DNA of 64,000 bases. Source: Siniperca chuatsi. Taxonomy: Eukaryota > Chordata > Actinopteri > Centrarchiformes > Sinipercidae. Position numbers and translations under genes: made by a program. A model generated the notes under the pieces. It did not search any database. It saw only the letters and a program-made list of their open reading frames with translations, and was not told the origin of the DNA. Each line of letters opens with the position of its first letter. Positions within the stretch are counted from its first letter, which is position 1. Positions 1 to 12,012 of this stretch are shown here, piece after piece. The DNA lies in the NCBI RefSeq assembly GCF_020085105.1, contig NC_058059.1, positions 27,068,971 to 27,132,970 of the forward strand, given 5' to 3'.

Positions 1-61
1 TATTGTATTGCAGATGTATTGCGAATGTATTGTAGTGAATCATCACTACATAACACTTGTT

Positions 62-520
62 AATGCTGCACCAATTAATACTTTTATATTAACAATGGGT
101 CAAATGACTGTGTAATGTGAAAGAGGTCGCTCGTAATGATGACCCATAGAGAATTATCACCCTACTCCCTTCCCGCAGCTCTACAGAGCGTTTTTGCATC
201 TTTCAGATGTTTTGGTTCAGTTTCATCGTTCTCATCCATCTCGTTTTTCTGCAAAACAGCTGTGATAAACATGCTGTGCACTACCTGCTCAGCACCAAAC
301 AGCAGACTGACAAAGTTAGCAACCAGCTGGTGAACATAGTGCAGTATTTAACAACTAAAGGGTTGAATATTTCCCGCAAGAGTTGGTGAGGACCAAAAAC
401 AGAGCTAAAAGGAGAGTGAATAGGGGGGTTCGTTGGGTGGCCAGCAACACAACTTCAAATGAATGCTAATGTTCCTCTGTGTCTGTTGGATGTGTAAGCA
501 ACTGTTTGCTAACACTTTTA
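62..520 (-). repeat. MITE-like family 1, degraded copy
   Basis: This stretch matches, in reverse orientation, the repeat at 40815-41277 and, in the same orientation, the one at 35855-36165. Shared landmarks are a terminal block with GCTGCACCAATTAATA and GGTCAAATGACTG, and an inner block with ACTACCTGCTCAGCA and CAGCTGGTGAACA. Short open frames in it (136-333, 207-389) have no recognisable protein similarity. Confidence 0.6.
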
Positions 521-714
521 CCATAACAACTTTATAAGGCGATTATAACCAGATGTTGTGTTTACAACTTGTTCAGTTTCAGGTGTAATCATTGCATTAG
601 AAACTCTGTTTTTCTGTAACAACTCCTCTCAACTGCAGTGGAACTATGTTGTTATGTAGTGTTACTGGTGTAACACTGTTTATGGAAAGGGATGTTGCTG
701 TTGAATTTTTTAAA

Positions 715-800
715 ACAGTTTTCGAAACATAAACCATTCACCTCCATTATATTGAAAAGGAGGCATAAATCTCAGAGACAGATATCTCATATTTCAATAT
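715..800 (+). repeat. Fragment of repeat family 2
   Basis: The block with CCATTCACCTCCATTATATT and AGGCATAAATCTCAGAGACA matches the inner part of the family-2 repeats at 46244-46625 and 13290-13627. Both ends are missing. The rest of 521-840 shows nothing else I can name. Confidence 0.5.
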
Positions 801-840
801 CTGAAGTATTGATATGAAATATGATGAACTATTTACTTTT

Positions 841-1524
841 GATTGTGTAGTCCAAAGGAGATAATTACCTGATACAGTGTGTGATGTATATGATGCGCCT
901 CCTTGATTCTGCGTCACCAGGGTGCCAATATGTAGCCTTTACGTAGGTTATTGAAACATCTGTGGGTGGGTTACATGGCAGTTTTACGACCACATCGCAT
1001 GTCAAGAAATATCTTGAAACCTGCTTTTGATCTTGTTTTATTTACGTTTGGAAAAGTCAACCAGAGTTTATAGCTTAATGAACTATGTTTCAATTACTTA
1101 ACAACCTATATCTCTGTGCATGCTTTATTAAGAGTGTGTGTTGGCAACTCCTCACCTAACCTCACGTGGCTAAATGGAAAATGTTTGCTTGGATTAACCA
1201 TTTCATATGTCCTCCCCATTAGATAACACAGAGTTATAGTTAAGGCCCAAGTAGAAATGATCAAATCAAACATTAATTTCTCCCTGTAGGCCAATCAGTG
1301 ATACACATTATTCCCCAAAGCATCATTTAAATCCAGTCACTAGCATCTGATATATTTTGTGTGATAGACACACAAGATTGGATGGAGAAATCAGGCATGA
1401 TAGTCCCTCCCAAGCTTCACTGAGGGAGAAACTGACTCAAGTCTTCATCAGCAAATCATTATACTGTATTTATTTTCAGTAGTTTCCTGCTTCCTTCTTT
1501 GGAAAACATTGCTAAAATCACATT
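841..1524. other. Intergenic, nothing recognised
   Basis: AT-rich sequence without a convincing open frame, RNA gene or repeat copy that I could match elsewhere in the window. Confidence 0.5.
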
Positions 1525-1643
1525 TTTGAATATGGAGTTAGATCACTCTCAATATTAATGAAGGATTCACAAATGTATATCAGGATTAATATATAAATGA
1601 CACTTCACAAAAATATTTTTCAATGCACACAAAATATTTATCG

Positions 1644-1740
1644 TTGTACGGTCTAGACCTGCTCTATAGGAAAAGTGCAATGAGATAACTTCTGTTATGA
1701 ATTGGCTCTATATTAATAAAACGGAACTGAATTGAATAGT
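1644..1740 (+). mobile_element. 5'-truncated L2-like LINE 3' tail
   Basis: The signature GGTCTAGACCTGCTCTATAG, then GATAACTTCTGTTATGAATT, then an AATAAA-rich end with TTGAATT-type repeats, occurs also at 5935-6215, 44735-44941, 49812-49935, 60110-60770 (antisense) and 62241-62363. The long antisense copies show that it is the 3' end of an L2-like LINE. Confidence 0.75.
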
Positions 1741-1769
1741 TCTATATAAATGTAAAACAAATCCACAAA

Positions 1770-3175
1770 TAATAATAATATGAAAATCTTGTATCTTAGC
1801 AGCTTCTTGCTGCTGTGGAAAACAATAATACCTTTGAAAAGTTCCAATCTGGCTTTCGTCAACACCACAGCACTGAGACAGCCCTTCTCAGTCACTAACG
1901 ACCTTTTAATGAATGCCGACGCAGGCATGTGTTCAATTCTTGTGCTGCTGGACTTAAGTGCTGCCTTTGACACAATTGATCATGGCATTCTCTTAGATAG
2001 ACTGAGGCACTGGGTGGGCATATCTGGCACTGCACTAGACTGGTTATTATCATATTTGTCCAATAGGAAATTCTGTGTCACCATTAATAACTACATGTCA
2101 TCCTTCTCCCATATCAAGTATGGTGTACCTCAAGGTTCACTTCTGGGACCAATACTGTTCTCCTTATACATGTTTCCCTTGGGTGATGTCATCCGCAGAC
2201 ATCTTTTCATTGTTATGCAGATGACACTCAGTTGTACCTCCCTGTCAAGCCCACTGACCTTAGTATGCTGAGTTCTCTGCAGGACTGCCTGTCTGACATA
2301 AAAAACTGGATGTCGGTACATTTTCCACAGTTCAACTCAAATAAAACTGAAATCCTTGTTATTGGGCCCCAACACATCACTAAACAAATACTGCCATCTA
2401 CTGGCTACCTGTCACAACATATCAAGCAAGAAATCTTGGTGTCCTGTTTGATAGCAATTTATGTTTTGAGCAACATATCACTAAGCTTATCCAATTATGT
2501 TTTTATCACCTCAGAAACATTGCAAAAATCCGATCTATTTTAAATTTTAGTGATGCAGAAACTGTGCATGCTTTTATCTCCTCACGCCTCGATTATTGTA
2601 ATAGTCTGTTCACTCATCTTAATCAAAAAACTTTGACACGACCGCAGACTGTACAGAACTCAGCTGCCAGGCTTTTAACCAGGACCAAGAGGTACAACCA
2701 CATCACACCTGTTTTAGCCCCTTTACAATGGCTCCCTGTTCGTTTTCGGATTGACTTTAAGATCTTATTGATTACTTTTAAGGCTCTTCATGGCCTGGCT
2801 CCAGACTATATTTTAGACCTTTTAATCCCTTATGAACCTTTACGTAGTTTGAGATCTTCAGGCAGGGGTCTTCTGTCTGTTCCTGAGTCCAGGATGGAAA
2901 CTAAGGGGGACTGAGCTTTTGCCATCAGGGCCCCGAGGCTCTGGAACAACTTGCCCGAAGAAATGAGGTTGTCTGAGTCAGTGTCTTCTTTTAAGTCTCT
3001 TCTCAAAACACATTTTTATCTGAAAGCATATCCTGATTTTACCTGAACTGGCTGTTTTTTTATTGTTTTTATGTATTTTAGATTTTATTATTCACTGTGG
3101 TATTGTATTTCTCTCTTTGTGAAGCACTTTATACTTTGTTTTGATAAGTGCTCTATAAATAAAGTTTTATTATTA
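1770..3175 (+). mobile_element. Defective L2-clade LINE, RT to 3' end
   Basis: Three consecutive frames give one broken reverse transcriptase. Frame 1 (to about 2210) shows FQSGFR, then [19 protein letters not shown], then [18 protein letters not shown] frameshift near 2205-2213 moves the catalytic YADD (2214-2225) into the next frame, followed by [10 protein letters not shown] third frame from 2564 shows SSRLDYCNSL, RTKRYNHITPVL, WLPVRFRIDFKI and FKALHGLAPDYI. After a stop near 2912 a fourth segment still reads APRLWNNLPEE. The element ends in a GCTCTATAAATAAAG-type tail and an ATT repeat. The 5' part is absent. It cannot encode an active enzyme. Confidence 0.9.
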
Positions 3176-3344
3176 TAAAAAATAAGGTTAACAAATGCAT
3201 TTCTGGTGACACACAAATATTTCTTGTTTTAAATATATGTAATAGAAATCCACAAGTATATGTATTTGACTCCCCTGATGTGGCTCGATTCACAAATGCA
3301 TTTTTTCAACAACATCATGTAAGCTAGATTCGAGGGTGTCATTT

Positions 3345-3431
3345 TTTTCAATTTTAATGCAACTTTATTTATAACACAAGATAAGTACAGTGACAGACTC
3401 AATCCTGTACAATCATAGTGTATAATTCAAG
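3345..3431 (-). mobile_element. Short retro-insertion with 16-bp target duplication
   Basis: TTCGAGGGTGTCATTT occurs exactly twice, at 3329-3344 and 3432-3447, flanking ~87 bp. Read on the minus strand, the insert ends in ATAAATAAAG, a short spacer and a run of A, as a polyadenylated 3' end would. This looks like LINE-driven insertion of an RNA 3' end. The source RNA is unknown to me. Confidence 0.65.
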
Positions 3432-4560
3432 TTCGAGGGTGTCATTTAATGTGATCACGTAGCATTACATCCATAGACATATACACGATAAACAATATTG
3501 CAAAATAACTTCTCAGCTGTGAATGTTATTCCCTGTTTCTTAGTTTTGGCATTTCCTTTGTTGGAACATCCAAAAGCAGCACAAAAGTCTGACATTTGAC
3601 ATCGATTTGAATGGGTCAGAACCTGCTACAAGCTTGCAGTGGCACAGATGCATCTCTCAAGCCTGAATGCTGCATCTAGTGTATATATCTATGGCGATAC
3701 ATCTACCTGCTGGTCAGCCTCAACATGGAGTCTGGTAGCTGCTCTCCACAGGTAAGTGATAACTCTCCTGTTGTGTATGATTAAATATGTTTGAGTTATG
3801 AATGATTTCTAAGTTAGCTAGCTAGCTAATGGATGATCCTAGGTTGTCTATCAGCATTAACTTGTTAGCTAACGCTAGTGTGAAATGCCACATCACTAAT
3901 TTAGCAAGCATTCATAACTCAAACATATTGAATCATGCACGACAGGAGAGTCATCACTTACCTGTGGAGAACAGCTACCAGACTCCACGTTGAGGTTGAC
4001 CTGCGGCTATGTTATGTAATTACATTAAATGATACCCTCGAATCTACGCTTATGTGATTGGCTGAAGCTGAAGGAGCCATCTGATTGGCTACAGATAAAT
4101 CCCTGTTGAAAAAAATGCATTTGTGAATCGAGCCTTGTCAGGGGAGTCTCAGAAAACCCACTCACAAACGCAGTGAAGTTCACACATGACAAGTAAGTCA
4201 AGTTTGTAAATGCAGATTCAGCAGTTGTATATAAATGTAATAACATCCAAATATATTTTTGATGAAAATAATAAAATACTTTTAAATACATATACTTGTG
4301 GATTTCTATTACACATATTAGCAGTTTGTAAATGGTTCATTTATTTAAAAAAGAAATATTTGTGTGTGCACCAGAAATACATTTGTGAACTTTTTTTTTA
4401 TTCGTTCTACATTTATATACAACAACAAAATATTTTGTGTGCATTTAAAAATATTTTTATGGAGAGAGTCATTTTTATATAAATCCCAAAATACATTTGT
4501 GAATCCTTCTGTGTGCATTCATTAATATTGAGACTTATCTAACTCCATATTTGAAAGATC

Positions 4561-5204
4561 TGCTACAAACAATTGCTCTTCTACAAGACTGAACAGAACA
4601 GCTGGGAAGGAGGTTGGTAAGAAGTTCAGTAAATAGGCACAAGCTGTAGAAGATACAGAAATAGATAAAACAAGGAAAGATGTCGATAAATTTGAAGAAG
4701 GAATCCGAGATGCATGGAAGCAATAACTGTGAGTATGGATTGGATACAGGACTGTGGCAACAGCAGAGACAGCTACCTCTATGGTCTCCAGTGCTGACAT
4801 TGCATGCAAAGGAAGCTTAGAGAAAACAGCATCTGCTTTGCTGACACCTGCAACTGTGTTGCAATGCTGCACTCCTTCTCCAAGGTACAGAGAGAGAAAT
4901 GAACATGCTTAGGAAGAAACCGAGGGGTGAAAAATAAGATGTCAGTAAAGTAAGCAGAGGAGTGGTAAAAGGAGCCAGGGACAATCAAGCAGTGAGACTG
5001 AAAAGATGAGGGGAGGAGATGGGCGAGGGTGGGACGACGGCAATGGTATGTTAATGTATCTGACAATAAAGTGAGTATTTTTAAAGAATTATTCATGCTA
5101 GTGGAATTTTGTGTTAAAGGAATAATTCAATATTACGGGAGATATGTGCTTTCTCTGTTAGAGTGAAATAAAGATAACTATCAATATTAATCTCAGACAG
5201 CTAG
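4561..5204. other. Intergenic, no gene recognised
   Basis: Short minus-strand frames (4522-4872, 4779-5096) show no domain or motif. No repeat copy was matched here. Confidence 0.45.
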
Positions 5205-5961
5205 CCTGGTAGAGCAGGTCTCTTTATAATATTATTTACAGAGACCTAACAACTCCCACCATGAGCAAGCACTTGGTGACAGTGGCAAGAAAAAACGTCC
5301 TTTTAACAGGCAGACCAGAACCAGACTCAGGGTGGGTTGCCATCTGCTGCTGCCGGTTGTCTTGAGAGGGAGAGAGAGCAGGAGGAAAGAGAATATACAG
5401 CACAATGCAAGTTCCACTTAGAGATGTAAAGTAATAGTAATGTAATGGTAGTGGTTATAATATTAAGATTAATAAAATATAATAATAGATATAATATTGA
5501 CAATAATAATTGTAGCAGGAAGTATTGAGCAAGAACACAGGGCCAGAAGGTGCCTTGCAATCACAGATCCAGACTCTGCAGCTCCGGAGGCAGAAACACC
5601 AGCTGAAAGCGACAGAAGGAGAGAGGAGAGAGATGAGAAAGCATAAAACTACGGGAGAGAGAAGATGTCGAGTTAGTAAATGCATTAATGGGATAAAAAA
5701 GCATACAGATGGAGAGGGAGAGGAGGAGAGAGGAGCTCATCATGGGAAGTCTCCCGGCAGTCTAGGCCTATAGCAGCAAAACTAAGGGATGGTTCAGGAC
5801 TCACCCAATCCAGCCCTAACTATAAGCTTTATCAAAGAGGAAAGTCTTAAGCCTACTCTTAAATGTGGGGATGGTGTCTGCCTCCCGAACCCAAACTAGC
5901 ACCTGATTCCACAGGAGAGGAGCTTGAGGTGCCTCCCTCTCCCCCACCCCTCTCACTCAAA

Positions 5962-5998
<37 letters not shown>

Positions 5999-7641
5999 CA
6001 TTGATTTTGGTTTTGTCCAAGGTTTCTGCCTCTTAAAGGAAGTTGTTCCTTGCCACTGTCACCAAATGCTTGCTCATGGTGGGATTTGTTGGGTCTCTGT
6101 AAATAATATTATAAAGAGTACGGTCTAGACCTGCCCTGTAGGAAAAGTGCAATGAGATAACTTCTGTTATGAATTGGTGCTATATAAATAAAATTTAATT
6201 CAATTGAATTGATAACTGAAGGCTCTGGCTCCCATTCTACTTTTGGAGACTCTAGGAACCACAAGTAACCCTGCATTCTGGGAGCGCAGTGTTCTAGTGT
6301 GGTAATAAGGTATTATGAGCTCTTTAAGATACGATGGTGCCTGACCATTAAGAGCTTTGTAGGTGAGGAGAAGGATTTTAAATTCTATTCTGGATTTTAC
6401 AGGTAGCCAGTGCAGAGAAGCTTATATTGGAGAAATATGATCTCTTTTCCTTGTTCTTGTCACTACACGTGCAGCAGCATTCTGGATCAACTGGAGAATC
6501 TTAAGGGACATATTCGGGCAACCTGATAATAAGGAATTGCAATTATCCAGCCTAGAAGTAACAAATGCATGGGCTAGTTTTTCGGCATCATTTTGAGACA
6601 GGATGTGCCTGATTTTTGCAATGATGCGTAGGTGAATGAAGGCAGTCCTTGAAGTTTGTTTCATGTGGGAGTTAAAGGATGAATCCTGATCAAAGATAAC
6701 TTTGAGGTTCCTGACGGTGCAGCTGGAGGCCAGGGCAAAGCCATCTAGAGCACCTATATGTTTAGATAATATGTCTCAGAGGAGTTTGGGGCCAAGTACA
6801 ATAACTTCAGTTTTGTCAGAGTTTAACATAAGAAAATTGCAGGTCATCTAAATTTTTATGTCCTTAAAGCATGCTTGAAATTTAGCTAACCGATAAGTTT
6901 CATCTGGCTTGATTGATAGATATAATTGGGTATCATCTGCATAACAATGAAAGTTTATGGAGTGTTTCCTAATAACATTGCCTAAAGGAAGTATATATAA
7001 GGTGAATAGAATCGGTCCAAGCACAGAACCTTGTGGAACTCCGTGACTACCTTTGGCCTGCACGGAGGACTCACCGTTAACATGTACAAACTGAGATCGA
7101 TCTGATAGATAGGATTTAAACTAGCTTAGTGCGGTTCCAGTCTCTGTGATATGATGTGATGGTCAATGGTGTCGAATGCAGCACTAAAATCTAACAAGAC
7201 AAGTACAGAGACAAGTCCATTGTCTGATGCAATTAAAAGATCATTTGTACTTTTCACAAGTGCTGTCTCTGTGCTATAATGCACTCTAAATCCTGACTGA
7301 AAATCCTCAAATAAACTAATATTTAGAAAGTCACACAACTGATAGGCGACTGCTTTCTCAAGGATCTTAGAAAGAAAGAGAAGGTTAGATATAGGTCTGT
7401 AGTTGGCTAAAACCCCTGGATCAAGAGTGGGCTTTTTAAGAAGCGGTTTAATTACAGCTACTTTAAAGGATTGTGGTAAATAGCCTGTTAATAAAGACAG
7501 ATTGATCATATCCAGTAAAGAACTGCTAACTAAGGGTAAAATGTCTTTAAGCAGCCTAGTTGAAATGGGGTCTAAGAGACAGGTTGATGGCTTGTGGCTT
7601 GAGGACTGTGGTACATAGCATTTTAATAAAGACAGATACAA
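5205..7641 (-). mobile_element. Defective L2-like LINE, antisense
   Basis: Read on the minus strand from 7641: [39 protein letters not shown] and [18 protein letters not shown] (7126-7641), then [20 protein letters not shown] and an intact [10 protein letters not shown] (6848-7063), then SRLDNCNSLLSG and RTRKRDHISPI (6422-6664). Between them the frame is broken. The 3' noncoding part (6400 down to 5205) matches 60110-60770, including TCTAGGCCTATAGCAGC and CAGATCCAGACTCTGCAGCT. The family resembles the L2-like LINEs that are abundant in percomorph fish. A younger LINE tail sits inside it at 5935-6215. Confidence 0.88.
5935..6215 (+). mobile_element. LINE 3' tail nested in the antisense L2-like element
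   Basis: A 5'-truncated copy begins with CT-rich sequence including a (CT)n run (about 5964-5997), then the shared 3' end with GGTCTAGACCTGC and a TTGAATT-type tail. It interrupts the older element between GGAGCTTGA and ACTGAAGGCTCTGGCT. Because it lies opposite to its host, 6030-6140 is complementary to 5215-5330. Confidence 0.75.
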
Positions 7642-7855
7642 TTAAAATTCACTCTGGGTGGTGGGAACTGAAGCAAAGATGCATCCACCATGCAAGTTTA
7701 AAATGGTTCAACTCAAGCAAGGAAGCTGTGGCTTTCCCTGGGCTTTATAAATCTATATCATAAAGATAAATCTACTTCATGGAGAGACCAGAAGAAAAAG
7801 GAGTGAGACTGGGCTATCTGAGTTGTCACACGAACACACAGAGGCACATTCCACG

Positions 7856-7886
<31 letters not shown>

Positions 7887-9529
7887 TAGAAACTTGAGTA
7901 AGTTGCTAGCCAGCTACAGCTAATGTCTGTGCAGTTGGCACATTGGCTGTTTAGGGCAAATAAACACAGACTAAACAAACACTCCAATGGAAATTCGTGA
8001 CCAATAATTCAAATAATTCTATCTGAACATACATAAAGCTAACTATTTGACATGTATCTTGTTTGTTTAGTCTGTATACTAACAGAAATGTAAAAGTGAC
8101 AATTTGTAGTTTTAGGGGGGGTTACATGATGAAACTATTATTTGAAGAACAGATTAAACAAATTAGATAAGATAGGTTTGTGTTAATTAGTTAGCTATAG
8201 AGCTATAGAGGTTTGGTAGGTGTATCTTTTAACTTTGGACAGAGCCAGGCTAGTTATTTCTCTCTGCTTCCAGTCTTTATGCTGAGCTAGGCTAACCATA
8301 TCCTGACTCCAGCTCGGTATTGAACACACAGACACAGAGAGTGGTATCAATCTTTTAATTTCCCCTCGGGAAGTAAAGCAAATACCATAAAACTTCAATT
8401 AAAAGCTGAGCCCCAATTAGATGCCGATCCCTTTTACTGGCCGGGTGTGGCTAGACGTTTTGACAAATAAATGCAAGCCTCAATTAGACATTGGGGTCTG
8501 GTTTTCATAGAAGAGCTTTGGATGTTTAAAACATCTTGAAGCCCACCCGGTTGCCCGCTTGAGCTAATTCTGAGCTGCTTATATCGTGCATACAAATATA
8601 AATGTTTAAACGTTTGTCAATGTGGAAATGCTACACATCTTTAAATCGGTTAGATTATTCACAATTCAATCTTTCAGCTGATTTTATGGAAACCGTGAGC
8701 ACCAAAGTATAATTCATTCAGATTTACAAGACAGACAAACAAAAAATGTTGCCTCCGTACCTTTTAAGTGGTCATAAAGTCTGAATATGTGTTCATTCCT
8801 CGATATTTTATATTCCTTTATTCCGTAAGGGTCCACCGATCAAAAGAATCAAAACAGTTTTTCATACAAATTAATCCAAGCTTTCATCCTTTCTGAGGTA
8901 GGCTACCGGTAATTTGATAGGGGTCCCTCTGAGTGGCAGCTGGTGGAAAATTTTCTAGGTAGCGCTGTGCCACATCCAATCAATTTCAGCAAACATCCCA
9001 GTATGATTTTATGCAAAAAAGGGAAGGAATCAAAACCGAATTACTACTTTGCAGTTAAATATTTAACAGCTATTTGATTCCAACATAAAATAAAGCAGTA
9101 AGCAATGCCTTGACAAACACATCAGTACATCTTATTTTGGCCACCCACACAGGCGAATACAGTATAATATAAAACGTAATAGAAAATGTTTATTTCTTGA
9201 GATGCCCCTATGGACCTTGTTTTGTTGGGGAAACCAATAGGGAGGTAAAGATCAGGATAAGTAAACGTGAAGTGCAGTTTGTGGTGTTAAGTTGCTATTC
9301 AGACACCTGAATGGACATAAGCATGGGAGTCAAGTGCTCTGAGGTGTAGAGAGTAAACTCCAGAAAACTTGATAACCAATACAAAACAGTTAACAGAAGG
9401 AAATACCCAAAATAATAACTTAAACAACCTTGCAAATATCAGTTGACCTCTCTCTAATTTGAGATTTGGGGCTGAACATGAACAAATGTACACTACAGTC
9501 AGAGTTTGACTATATCAACTTGATACGTG
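7642..9529. other. Intergenic; (CA)n and common fish repeat fragments
   Basis: Contains a (CA)n microsatellite at about 7860-7887. A fragment at about 8250-8370 (CCAGTCTTTATGCTGAGCTA, GAGTGGTATCAATCTT) is related to the repeat at 17300-17400. No coding region is supported. Confidence 0.5.
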
Positions 9530-10250
9530 CTTATTCATTGTCCATTTGGGAGAATGGTGCTCAGCCTTTCCAGAAGCGCTGTAGCGATGGTGTCGGCGGT
9601 TGGTAATGAACTCGAAAAAATGCTGCTGGATGTTACTGTCGCCGTCGATGTAGCTTAGCACAAGCACCAGCAGGCAGTGGGTGGAAATGTCGTCTCGTCT
9701 GTTTGAATGGTGATAAAATCAGCGCTCTTTACTTCTTCCAGAATGTAATCCTTCAGCAGTGACAGCATGCAGTCCAACAGCTCGTTTTGTACCGTCTTTG
9801 ACTGCCTTTAAAAACAGTAAGTTAGCTGTCAAGGTGCTCCTCCAGCACACTGTCTAGGGAGGCAACAAAATGCACCAGTCCCCTGAACATGCCAGGGTTG
9901 TCCGAGGAGTCAGCCTCGTCATGCCCACGCAAGGCCGACCCAAAAGCCCCACAAAACTTCACACAATCGATTATTTTTGATAAAATATGCCTGTTTTATT
10001 CACCTCCTCGCTGTGTTTCCTCACCGCGATCCTGTGGCCATCGTCCAGCTGCGTAGCGGTGTTCACTGTGCCAAATGTGGCTAAGGTTAGCTTGACAGAA
10101 TTATCCATGTGTGCCATGGTGTTCTTATGCTTCTTTACTTTCTCAGACAGGTGCTTAATATCCCTCACTCCCATAACTGACCATGCTGGATCTGATGACG
10201 AGGTTTTCCAAAGTTCTCCTCGAGAACTTTCTCGATGGAGGTCCTGACCA
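9530..10250 (-). pseudogene. hAT-type (DUF4371-like) transposase pseudogene
   Basis: The minus-strand frame at 10174-9971 reads GVRDIKHLSEKVKKHKNTMA, then QLDDGHRIAVRKHSEEVNK. The adjoining minus-strand sequence continues, with frame shifts and stops, through a CVKFCGAFGSALRGHDEADS-like stretch, GLVHFVASLDSVLEEHL, a NELLDCMLSLLKDYI-like stretch and TDETTDISTH-like remnants near 9540-9720. From memory this order (GYRIAVRRHNEEV, RGHDES, NPGIFRGLVDFVASLD) is that of the hAT-derived proteins carrying a DUF4371 domain and, C-terminally, a hAT dimerisation domain. The N-terminal zinc finger and the C-terminal half are not visible. It is clearly dead. The exact family assignment is by recall, not by search. 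Confidence 0.75.
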
Positions 10251-10995
10251 TAGACTGTATAAAAGAAGGTCCTGACCTACTAGCAGTGGCTCGCTTGGAG
10301 CGCTTGGAATCACCGTTTTCGAATTAGATTTGAGGAATTTTATGTCATAGGTTCATATCTTTGACTAAACTGTTAGTCAGACCCGCCTCCTGTGGCCGAT
10401 TTCTCCGTCGTCCCAGAGCTGCTGAGACATGCAGACAGGCGGAGGGGACGTGTAGGAAAAGCATGTATGTTGTGCAGATGATTTTCTATCATATTTTACA
10501 CACATTACTGGGTGCACTCCATATTTCAAACACACAAATACTGACAATTTGTTTAATTTATTATTATTATTGTTAATAATTTTTTTTTGTGGCTCAAAGG
10601 CTCAAGGAGGGCGGCGCCTACTAATGGCCAGCCCCACTGGTCTCTCTCTCTCTCTATATGTTTCTCAGAGCTAGATCAAATTAATGATTTGTAATTGATA
10701 TGTTATTCTTAATGTTTAAATAATAGGTCTAAATGAACAATTTGATAGTATTTCCGATCTTTGCTGAGAAAGAGCTTTGTGCGAAAGGAATTAAAGGCCT
10801 TTAAAGGCCTGACCCATAGTGTCCTGTCTCATAGATAGGCAGGGTGAGTTCAGTGATTGAAGCAAATAAAAGCCTGTGCTTTTAATTGAAGTTTTAGGTT
10901 AAGTGTATTTCCCAATATGTTGAACTATTCAACATGTATTTTAAATGTTTATTAGATGCTAAATATATACATAGAATGAAAAAAACCCATATTTT
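10251..10995. other. Intergenic, no gene recognised
   Basis: Includes an ACCATAGACTGTATAAAAG block typical of dispersed fish repeats and a short CT run near 10645. The frame at 10361-10576 shows nothing recognisable. Confidence 0.45.
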
Positions 10996-11240
10996 CTCAC
11001 TTACCTCTAGCTGTATGTATACTGCAGCGCTGTCATTCCGCCATGCAGATAGTTTGGTTATATTTACTCAACTGTTTTCTTAGGAACTATTTCTTTGGTA
11101 GAAAGTCGTTCCAATAAAAACAGCAAGGTCTGTGGATTATCTAGGGGTGGAGGCAGAAATCCCAGATTCAAAACCTGGACAAATAAAACCAGAACTATCT
11201 ATAGGCTACTACATTGCTAGATACCACTAGAGTTAAGTGA
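10996..11240. repeat. MITE-like family 2, with terminal inverted repeats
   Basis: Begins TCACTTACCTCTAG and ends CTAGAGTTAAGTGA, an imperfect inverted pair. The interior shares CTATTTCTTTGGTAGAAA and GGTGGAGGCAGAAAT with 46244-46625 and 13290-13627. Confidence 0.65.
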
Positions 11241-12012
11241 CCTAAACCTTTAATTTGAACTGTGACACAGTCTCTCAGCAAATGTCCACATGGATTAAAA
11301 GAGCAGAGTTCCTCTGATGGTCCAGATGTCATCGATCACACTGCTGGTAGATTCCTAACTAGGGGTCCTCATGGAACACACCAGTGCACTCTTTGTCATA
11401 ATGTGGCTATATATGTAATATTACCATGCATTACTATATATTTGATGCATCTTGCGTACTTGGTTATTTTCTTTGTCTGTTGTAATGTGTGTTTATTTTC
11501 AGCTTTTGTTCCTAAACGTGTCATTCAAAGGTTGAAAAAAATGTTTCAAGAAGATTCCTTACTGAAAGCTTTCCTCAGTAAATCAAATGGCACAGACTGT
11601 AGTGTGGGGATGCTCTTCCTTATATGTTGAATATCAGCTCCAGCACCTCCAACAAGCCTTTATCTAGTGACCGGTGATCTTTATATATTAAACTGAAGGA
11701 AACCTGTCCCAGCACAGGGACCCTCTGGGGTGTGCTCCTCTTTGCAAACAGCTACCTCCTCTGGAAGGAAAGATGAGTGTGTGTCCTGCTCTGCATCATG
11801 CATTCATCATTCATGGAGAAGATTACAATCAGGCGTCCTTCAGCCATCCCTCAGCGTGGTCTTGGTCTCATCCAATTCCACTTGTGGTTCCTCCTGCATG
11901 AAAATAATTATCTGGTTGCACTCTGCAGGCTGTAGAAGCATTGTCCCACCTCAGAATGAGAATTTGGAAACAGTAACAAAGCACTAATCACACAGGGCAG
12001 AAAACTAGTGCT
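11241..12012. other. Intergenic, no gene recognised
   Basis: Frames at 11262-11630 and 11730-11987 show no known domain. Both are cysteine- and serine-rich by chance composition. Confidence 0.4.

Larger units (their letters stand above)
1525..4560. repeat. Large foldback (inverted-repeat) element, ~3 kb
   Basis: The left arm (1525-1643, 1741-1768, 3176-3800) is the reverse complement of the right arm (about 3908-4560). Examples: GAATATGGAGTTAGAT at the left edge matches ATCTAACTCCATATTT at the right edge; GGCTCGATTCACAAATGCAT near 3283 matches its reverse complement near 4112; GGAGTCTGGTAGCTG at 3727 matches its reverse complement near 3974. The unpaired centre lies near 3850. The left arm is broken by two LINE insertions and one short retro-insertion, so the foldback is older than these. 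I see no transposase. It could be a foldback DNA transposon or a MITE dimer. Confidence 0.75.

Noticed and set aside
1106..1294. 62-codon minus-strand frame
   Set aside because: No start context, domain or neighbouring exon to join.
7560..7763. Plus-strand frame over the antisense L2-like element
   Set aside because: Shadow of the minus-strand reverse transcriptase frame.
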